Shown one piece after another: positions 57,994 through 64,000 of a stretch of DNA of 64,000 nucleotides (positions within the stretch are counted from its first letter, which is position 1; each line of letters starts with the position of its first letter). Source of the stretch: Puniceicoccaceae bacterium Marseille-Q1082 (GTDB taxonomy: Bacteria > Verrucomicrobiota > Verrucomicrobiia > Opitutales > Intestinicryptomonadaceae). Location: contig CAJGBI010000001.1 of NCBI GenBank assembly GCA_904424815.1, forward strand, positions 954,508 to 1,018,507, read 5' to 3'. The position numbers and the translations under genes were made by a program. The notes below the pieces were generated by a model. It was not told where the DNA came from. It worked only from the letters and a program-made list of their open reading frames with translations, and did no database searches.

Positions 57994-58815
57994 ATGCCAA
58001 TGGAAACATATGAGAATGGATTTACAGTTGAATATCACACAGAATCTGAAATGAGGATAGATCTCTCTGAGCTCGCAGAGTCTTTACAAGGATGGGCTAG
58101 AGAGTATGATAGTTTCTGTAAAACTCAATTAAAGGGCGAAACAACAAGTAAACTTTTAATAACAGGTGTGAGAGGAAATAGTATTGATTTTGACTTCATT
58201 CAAAATTCTCTACCAATCATATCGAGCAATTTTCCGATTATTCTAAGCTTAAGTGAATTTATTTCTAATATAAAAAATATTTGTGAATTTTTCAAAGGAA
58301 ATCCTCAGGCAACAAAACCATCAAAAACCTCTACAAAAAATGTAATATCTATACTTTCTCCATCAACAAATGGATCTGTTGGGAATATTTCCGTAAAAGG
58401 AAATAATAATATTATTTATAATTATAATATTACTTACAATGATGCAAATCAAATAACGCAAGCGGGTAAAAAATTTTTGGAAGAAACTTCAGAAAGGGAG
58501 GAATACTTAACCAATAAATTTTTACGTTTTTATCAGGCAAGGAATGCTAGATCTCAAAAAGGAAATAAAGCAATAATTGAAGATATTTCTCAAATTCCAA
58601 TTAATACGACGTTTGATTCTGATGAACTAAAAAATAGAATATTACACCCAGATAAATACAACATATTTGATGTTGCTTTTAAAGTAGATCTAAGGGTAAA
58701 AATAAAAGATGACAAGATTAATGAATATGTTGTTGAAAAGTTACATGAAATAATTTCGTTAGAACCTACAAATGAATTAGGATTGGAAGACAATCTTTTT
58801 GAAGATGACATATAA
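57994..58815 (+). CDS. Unknown protein inside the restriction operon
   Basis: 273 residues, AT-rich like the hsdS recognition domains. The start follows AAAGGA; ATG 58000 is an alternative. The first 100 residues are alpha/beta with a hydrophobic helix (PIILSLSEFISNIKNICEFF). A Ser/Asn-rich stretch (NGSVGNISVKGNNNIIYNYN) may form a beta-helix or linker. The last 110 residues are alpha/beta with an acidic end. It is inserted between hsdS and hsdR with 6- and 9-bp gaps, so it is co-expressed with the system. Accessory or anti-restriction-sensing defence protein is speculation. Confidence 0.55.
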   Translation: MPMETYENGFTVEYHTESEMRIDLSELAESLQGWAREYDSFCKTQLKGETTSKLLITGVRGNSIDFDFIQNSLPIISSNFPIILSLSEFISNIKNICEFFKGNPQATKPSKTSTKNVISILSPSTNGSVGNISVKGNNNIIYNYNITYNDANQITQAGKKFLEETSEREEYLTNKFLRFYQARNARSQKGNKAIIEDISQIPINTTFDSDELKNRILHPDKYNIFDVAFKVDLRVKIKDDKINEYVVEKLHEIISLEPTNELGLEDNLFEDDI

Positions 58816-58824
58816 TATAACTCC

Positions 58825-61803
58825 ATGACTCACTTTAACCACAGGGAAATCAAGTTGGAGGAGGCCATTGAGGCGTATTTGTGCTCGCCCGAGGGCGGAT
58901 TCATTAAGGGAAGCGACAAGAATTTTAACGCCCGCTTGGCGTTGGATACCCAAACTTTGCTTTCATTTGTAAAATCTACCCAGCCCAAGGCTTGGGAGCG
59001 CTATCAGGTAATTTATGGTTCCGACTGCGAGCGCAGATTCATAAAGCGCTTTTGCGAAGAGGTTGAAGCCGACGGCCTAATTCAGGTTTTGCGCCACGGT
59101 ATAAAAGATAGGGGCGTAAATTTTATGGTAGCGTATTTTGCGCCTGAAACCTCCATAAATCCGGACCTTGCGGTGCGCTATAAGAGCAACATTTTGCACT
59201 GCGTGCGCCAATTCCATTATTCGCCCAGCGATACGCAAAATACGATAGATATAGTTTTACTCCTAAACGGAATACCCATTGCAGCTCTTGAGCTGAAAGA
59301 CGAATTTTCAGGCCAAAACGTCGATGACGCCATATACCAGTACAAAAAAGACCGCGACCCGCGCGACCCCATTTTTGCCTTCAATCAGCGCCTGCTTGTG
59401 TATTTTGCGCTCGATTTGGCGCAGGTATTTATGACAACTCAACTTGCCGGCGCCGCAACCTACTTTCTGCCCTTTAACCAAGGCTCAAACGGCGCGGGTG
59501 AAGTCGGCGGCAAGGGAAACCCTCCCAATCCCGACAACTTTATGACTGCCTATCTCTGGGAAAATGTACTCCGCAAAGATAGGCTAATGGAAATTCTACA
59601 GAAATACATTCACCTTGATGTAAAAAAAGACGGCAGAAAATCCATAATATTCCCGCGCTACCACCAGCTTGACGTAGTCACAAAACTTTTGGCCGACGTA
59701 AAGGCAAATGGAACCGGCAAAAACTACCTCATTCAGCACAGCGCGGGCAGCGGGAAGTCTAATTCCATAGCCTGGCTTGCGCACCGCCTTTCGGGGCTTC
59801 ACGACGCAAACGACAAAAAAATATTCAACTCTGTAATTGTCGTTACGGACCGTAAGGTATTGGACTCGCAGTTGCAGGATACGGTTTATCAGTTCGACCA
59901 TGTCCGCGGGGTCGTTAAAAAAGTCGAAAAAAATTCCAAGGAGCTGTTGCAAGCTATAAACGATAGAATCCCGATAATTATAACAACCCTTCAAAAGTTC
60001 CCTGTGATATTCGAGCAAATTAAGGCGGGCGGGCGGCGATTTGCAATAATCTGCGACGAAGCCCATTCCTCCCAAACGGGCGAGGCCGCAAAAAAGCTCA
60101 AATTCGCCCTCGCCGACATGGGAAAGGAGCTTGAAGAGGCGGCAAAAATTGCAAGCCAAGACGAGAACGCAAAGCCGGATTATCAGGATAAAATAGTTCA
60201 GGAGTTGGCCTCGCACGGGACCCATAAAAATATGTCGTTTTTTGCTTTTACCGCCACTCCAAAGGGCAAAACTTTGCAAATGTTTGGCACTAAAATGCCC
60301 GACGGTACCTACCGCGCGCTCCACATTTACTCTATGCGCCAGGCCATAGAGGAAGGCTTTATATTGGACGTATTAAAAAACTATACGACATACAAAACCT
60401 ACTATAAAATTGCCAAAAGCGAAGAAAACGACCCCGAATTCAACAAGCGCAAAGCATCGCGGGCAGTCCGCCAATTTGAGTCGCTGCACCCGCACAATAT
60501 ATCGCAAAAGACGGCGATTATGTTGGAGCATGTCCGCGATATAACCTCGAAAAAAATAGGCGGGCACGCAAAGGCAATGGTAGTTACCGCCTCCCGCCTG
60601 CACGCGATACGCTATTTCAAAGAGTTCAAAAATTTTATAAGGGACAATGGCTATAAGAATTTAGACGTGCTTGTTGCATTCTCCGGAGAGCTTGTCGACG
60701 GAGAAGTCTCTTACACTGAGGAAAAGTGCAACAAGACAAAAAGCGGCGAAACCATAAAAGAAAACCAATTAAAAGAGTATTTTAAGAGCGACGACTTCAA
60801 TATTCTAATTGTCGCGGAAAAATACCAGACGGGCTTTGATGAGCCCTTGCTGCATACAATGTTTGTCGATAAGCGCCTAACGGGCGTCAAGGCCGTGCAA
60901 ACGCTCTCGCGCCTAAACCGAACATGCAAAGGCAAAACCGATACCTTTGTGCTGGACTTTGTAAATAGCCCCGAAGACATAAAGGAGGCCTTTCAGCCCT
61001 TTTATCAAGCTACCGTTTTGCAAGAGGAAACGGACCCCAACCGAATATATGACCTAAAAAAGTATCTCGATAAATCGGCGGTATATACGCAAGAACAGAT
61101 AGACAATGTCGCGGACATCTACTTTAAAAGCGGAGAACAGGACAAAAATGCCATCGGCAAAATGCGGTCAATTCTCGATAGTTCCGTGAAAACTTATTCC
61201 GATTTAAAAAGAGAAGATCAGGACAAATTTTTGTCGGCATTGGAGTCCTTCGTAAGTTTCTACGGTTTCATAACTCAAATATGCAGGATGTATGACAAGG
61301 ACTTGCTTAAATTTGCCATATTTGCAAAGTTCCTCCTGAAAGTAATCCCGCGAGACAAAAGTGAAAAAGTCCATTTGGACGACATGATACTTTTAGAATA
61401 CTACAAAAACGAAAAGAAGTATGACGGAAGCATAGCGCTCGATGAGTCCGACGGGAAAGTCGCACCAATGACAGGTAAAGGGAAAAAATCCGAACCTAAG
61501 CGAGACAAGCTGTCCGTGATTGTCGACGATATAAACAAACAATTCGGAACCAACTTCACCGAGATGGATAAGGTCTTAAAACAGATAGAAAACGACCTTA
61601 TAAACGATCCGGAACTTCAAAAATTTGCAAAGAGCGACAGAGAGACTATCCGCATCGTTTACGATAAATTATTCCCGTCAATACTTGCAAATCGCTACGC
61701 CACAAATGAGGACTTCTTCTCAAAAATGTGTAGCGACAAGAAGTTTATGAGCGATGTAATGGCAAGACTATTCCCCATAGTCTTACAAAGGTTGGGCAAA
61801 TAA
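58825..61803 (+). CDS. hsdR: Type I restriction endonuclease subunit
   Basis: 992 residues. The nuclease domain shows TIDIVLLLNGIPIAALELKDE (PD-(D/E)xK, about 150-165). The motor domain shows Walker A QHSAGSGKSNS (about 303-313), DEAHSSQTG (about 411), FTATPKGK, and KYQTGFDEP with VQTLSRLNRTCKGK. The C-terminal helical part binds the methyltransferase core. It cuts unmodified DNA after ATP-driven translocation. The gene appears intact. Confidence 0.92.
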   Translation: MTHFNHREIKLEEAIEAYLCSPEGGFIKGSDKNFNARLALDTQTLLSFVKSTQPKAWERYQVIYGSDCERRFIKRFCEEVEADGLIQVLRHGIKDRGVNFMVAYFAPETSINPDLAVRYKSNILHCVRQFHYSPSDTQNTIDIVLLLNGIPIAALELKDEFSGQNVDDAIYQYKKDRDPRDPIFAFNQRLLVYFALDLAQVFMTTQLAGAATYFLPFNQGSNGAGEVGGKGNPPNPDNFMTAYLWENVLRKDRLMEILQKYIHLDVKKDGRKSIIFPRYHQLDVVTKLLADVKANGTGKNYLIQHSAGSGKSNSIAWLAHRLSGLHDANDKKIFNSVIVVTDRKVLDSQLQDTVYQFDHVRGVVKKVEKNSKELLQAINDRIPIIITTLQKFPVIFEQIKAGGRRFAIICDEAHSSQTGEAAKKLKFALADMGKELEEAAKIASQDENAKPDYQDKIVQELASHGTHKNMSFFAFTATPKGKTLQMFGTKMPDGTYRALHIYSMRQAIEEGFILDVLKNYTTYKTYYKIAKSEENDPEFNKRKASRAVRQFESLHPHNISQKTAIMLEHVRDITSKKIGGHAKAMVVTASRLHAIRYFKEFKNFIRDNGYKNLDVLVAFSGELVDGEVSYTEEKCNKTKSGETIKENQLKEYFKSDDFNILIVAEKYQTGFDEPLLHTMFVDKRLTGVKAVQTLSRLNRTCKGKTDTFVLDFVNSPEDIKEAFQPFYQATVLQEETDPNRIYDLKKYLDKSAVYTQEQIDNVADIYFKSGEQDKNAIGKMRSILDSSVKTYSDLKREDQDKFLSALESFVSFYGFITQICRMYDKDLLKFAIFAKFLLKVIPRDKSEKVHLDDMILLEYYKNEKKYDGSIALDESDGKVAPMTGKGKKSEPKRDKLSVIVDDINKQFGTNFTEMDKVLKQIENDLINDPELQKFAKSDRETIRIVYDKLFPSILANRYATNEDFFSKMCSDKKFMSDVMARLFPIVLQRLGK

Positions 61804-61919
61804 TTGCCTATTGCTGTTGTGGGTTTGCAAAGTTATATCGGCAAAAATATCGGCATATTTTTTGGGTTTTATACTTTACTTATGTAAATTACTTGCGATA
61901 ATACAATAAGTTAAACTTT

Positions 61920-63107
61920 ATGACAATCGGCAAAAACATCGGCAAAGTTATTCCAATGAAGGTTTCAAGTATGGAACCTATGATGCCGCGCATTACGCCT
62001 GAACTTATCTCGCTTTCAGGCGCTATTAGAGAAAGAATCGGCGGATTAAAGGAAAAACTTCATCCGATTACGGCAAAAGCTGTCTCGGCAGTCGTCGCCG
62101 ACATGAACAGCTACTATTCAAATTTAATCGAAGGACATCATACATACCCGAAAGACATAGAACGCGCCTTGCAAAACGATTTTTCCTCGAATCTGCAAGA
62201 GCGGGACAAGCAACTTTTAGGTCTTGCCCATGTAAAGACCGAAAACGCCATATTAAGTTACGCAACGGAAGAAAATATATTTACTCCCGGAACATTGCTC
62301 AAAATCCATGAGACTTTTTATGCAAATTTGCCGGAATCGATGCGACTCTCAAAATCGCAAAGCGGCAAAGAATATCAAATCATTCCCGGAAAATTCCGAA
62401 ATTTTGAAGTTGCCGTGGGCGCTCATCAACCCCCAGCCTCAAAAAGTTTAGAGAAGTTCATCGCAAGGTTCTGCGAGGCTTATAAAAATATCCCAATAGG
62501 CGAAATTCTGATTGCCGCCGCGGCATCTCATCACAGGTTGGCGTGGATTCATCCTTTTGGAGACGGTAACGGTAGGGTTGTGCGCATATTTACAAGCTCT
62601 CTACTCAAGGCATACGGACTAAACGGAGGCGGAATATGGTCTATTTCCCGCGGGCTTGCAAGAAACCGCAGTCAGTATTACGCAAAGCTTGCAATCGCCG
62701 ATCAGGATAGACAAGGCGATCTTGACGGACGAGGCACTCTTAGCGAGCGAAGCCTGATTAAATTTTGCGAATTTTTCCTTTCCACAATGCTTGATCAAAT
62801 GGACTTCATGCTTGGCGTCCTGAAATTGGATTCCGTAATAAGCCGATATGCCCGCTTAATGCATGAGGTATTCCCAAAGAAATCGGAACTTTGCCTTCGC
62901 ATTATAAAAGAGCTTTGGACTTTTGGAGAAACGCCCCGCGGGAAGATATGCGAAATAACTGGTATGTCCGAAAGGGCTTCGCGCGCAATTTTATCCGAAC
63001 TTGAATCCAAGGGTTTTGTAAAAAGCGATTCTCTTAAAACGCCCGTTCATATAAATATTTCCGCTGATATATCCGAACAAATCTTCCCCAATCTTTTCAT
63101 AGGTTAA
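61920..63107 (+). CDS. Fic-domain protein (AMP-transferase type)
   Basis: 395 residues. The Fic motif HPFGDGNGRVVR (His about 211) is complete, so AMP transfer to a target is likely. About residues 67-72 read SNLIEG, the inhibitory (S/T)xxxE(G/N) motif of self-inhibited class II Fic proteins. A helical linker and a winged-helix-like end (LCLRIIKELWTFGETPRGKICEITGMSERASRAILSELESKG) follow. A -10-like TAATAC with TTACTT 17 bp upstream lies before it. It sits behind the restriction operon as a separate unit, and could be a toxin or a regulator. Confidence 0.85.
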   Translation: MTIGKNIGKVIPMKVSSMEPMMPRITPELISLSGAIRERIGGLKEKLHPITAKAVSAVVADMNSYYSNLIEGHHTYPKDIERALQNDFSSNLQERDKQLLGLAHVKTENAILSYATEENIFTPGTLLKIHETFYANLPESMRLSKSQSGKEYQIIPGKFRNFEVAVGAHQPPASKSLEKFIARFCEAYKNIPIGEILIAAAASHHRLAWIHPFGDGNGRVVRIFTSSLLKAYGLNGGGIWSISRGLARNRSQYYAKLAIADQDRQGDLDGRGTLSERSLIKFCEFFLSTMLDQMDFMLGVLKLDSVISRYARLMHEVFPKKSELCLRIIKELWTFGETPRGKICEITGMSERASRAILSELESKGFVKSDSLKTPVHINISADISEQIFPNLFIG

Positions 63108-63530
63108 AATTTGGATTTTAGTCTTATGCTTGCAGATGCATTGACTAATTTTTTATGAATGGATTTTCTGAAAGATTCTCCAAAAATAGATTATAACTAA
63201 ATACTAAGCAAATAGCGACAGCATTTTTAAATTACTGATATAAAAATATTAGGGCTTATTGTTTCCCTTGTAATAGTACGATTGCACTATCCCTTTAAGA
63301 ATAATATCCCTGTTATTGACATCGCTTGTAAGGTTTTCTCATTCCCGCTAAGATATTAATAACTTCAGAACGTAAAACAGCTACGCTCATGTTACTAGCT
63401 CTCCATCATGACAAGCTATTTTCTGAGCAGTAAACAAAATTTATTGCTAAATTATAAAATAAAACAACCACTTTTACGAAGATAAGTGGTTGTGAGCCTA
63501 TTAAATAAAATAACGACTTAGATTAAGAAT
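63108..63530. other. Intergenic stretch with a terminator only
   Basis: About 420 AT-rich bp. Apart from the hairpin at 63464-63493 I see no gene, no tRNA and no clear promoter. Confidence 0.45.
63455..63493 (-). terminator. Terminator of the 25-aa-repeat gene
   Basis: On the minus strand ACAACCACTT, 10-nt loop, AAGTGGTTGT, then TTTTATTTTATAATTT, 38 bp after the stop at 63531. Confidence 0.75.
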
Positions 63531-64000
63531 TTATTTAACGTATCTTTCTTTAATAGATTCGGGAATTATATATTCAAATATTTTCCAGTCAGCAGGTGAA
63601 AATTCATCATAAATAGTATCTGGACAATTATTCACAAACTGCGGTTGTCTTCTTATGAGCGGCTCCCAGTTCAAAACATCAAATTCCTCCCACTTATCGA
63701 ACTTGTCTGCAAATTGTGGTTGTTCACTTAGGAGGCGGCTCCAATCCCAAGTATCAAATTTTTCCCACTTATCACACTTGTCCGCAAATTGTGGCTGTTT
63801 ACTTAAGAGCCAGCTCCAATTCTCAGTATTAAATTCTTCCCACTTGTCGCATTCTGATGCAAGCCCTAGATTCTTCTTCAATAGAGCAAGCCAGCCTGCT
63901 GCATACTCCTTTGATTTTTCTAGAAACTGCGGTTGTTGTACTATGAGCCGTCGCCAGTCTATATCGTCAAATTTCTCCCATTTGTCACACTTATCTGCAA
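63531..64000 (-). CDS. Protein of 25-residue WSxLLxxQPQFADKCDKW repeats (C-terminal part, 5' end outside window)
   Basis: The frame is open from the window edge to the stop at 63531 (156 residues visible). It consists of degenerate repeats of about 25 residues built on QPQFADKCDKWEKFD-WDWSRLL, with four to five units visible, the last ones degenerate. Each unit has conserved Trp and Cys and suggests an alpha-solenoid. Similar repeats are, to my knowledge, common in gut Verrucomicrobiota, with unknown role. The repeats could vary in number between strains. Confidence 0.7.
   Translation of the reverse strand, partial: ADKCDKWEKFDDIDWRRLIVQQPQFLEKSKEYAAGWLALLKKNLGLASECDKWEEFNTENWSWLLSKQPQFADKCDKWEKFDTWDWSRLLSEQPQFADKFDKWEEFDVLNWEPLIRRQPQFVNNCPDTIYDEFSPADWKIFEYIIPESIKERYVK

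Noticed and set aside
59596-60324. Minus-strand frame of 242 codons inside hsdR
   Set aside because: It covers the conserved motor motifs of hsdR on the other strand and has no independent support.
63421-63500. CRISPR or other repeat array near the right end
   Set aside because: Only a single terminator hairpin is present and no repeated units.

Overview
The window looks like a chromosomal segment of a gut-type Verrucomicrobiota bacterium (Opitutales-like is my guess). The main clue is a secreted protein ending in a PEP-CTERM sorting signal (IPEPST, hydrophobic stretch, RRRK) at 46.1-47.3 kb. Large repeat-rich surface proteins and many mobile elements fit this. I see no rRNA, no CRISPR array and no core-metabolism operon: almost everything is accessory DNA.

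Layout. (1) 1-2.3 kb: the start of a secreted 79-aa-repeat protein (minus strand), a short segment bounded by 19-bp inverted repeats, and a tyrosine recombinase pointing the other way. (2) 2.4-40.9 kb: a complete-looking lambda-like tailed prophage. In order it has an integrase; a two-gene cargo module on the opposite strand; a palindrome-rich control region; a replication/recombination operon (Sak4-like ATPase, SSB-like protein, exonuclease-like protein, RuvC-like resolvase, helicase, primase-helicase, iteron cluster); a tRNA-Met gene interrupted by an 82-nt palindromic element; the small terminase; two divergent accessory groups; a ParB/methyltransferase module; large terminase, portal, protease, scaffold and capsid; a defence-like cargo gene; tail genes; a collagen-like fibre; and holin-type genes. 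(3) 40.9-42.2 kb: an ISL3-family insertion sequence. (4) 42.4-44.6 kb: a three-gene minus-strand operon of unknown function. (5) 44.8-47.3 kb: a second tyrosine recombinase, inverted repeat and surface protein module, the mirror image of module 1. (6) 47.4-54.8 kb: an integrative mobilizable element with a large serine recombinase, a HerA/TraD-type ATPase, a ColE1-type (HEN) relaxase with a coiled-coil gene nested in another frame, and MobC. (7) 55-61.8 kb: a type I restriction-modification operon (hsdM, hsdS, unknown gene, hsdR), then a Fic protein. (8) 63.5-64 kb: the end of a 25-aa-repeat protein that runs off the window.

The most striking signals are these. The two paralogous modules each join a tyrosine recombinase, about 150 bp between near-identical palindromic inverted repeats, and a divergent surface-protein gene; this is the layout expected of a phase-variable promoter inversion switch. 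A structured palindromic element of about 80 nt occurs three times in the prophage: in a tRNA anticodon loop, in frame inside a protein gene, and between genes. A TTGACA box lies 14-16 nt before the start codon of nine prophage genes that lack a Shine-Dalgarno sequence. Several unrecognised cargo genes sit where defence genes are usually found.
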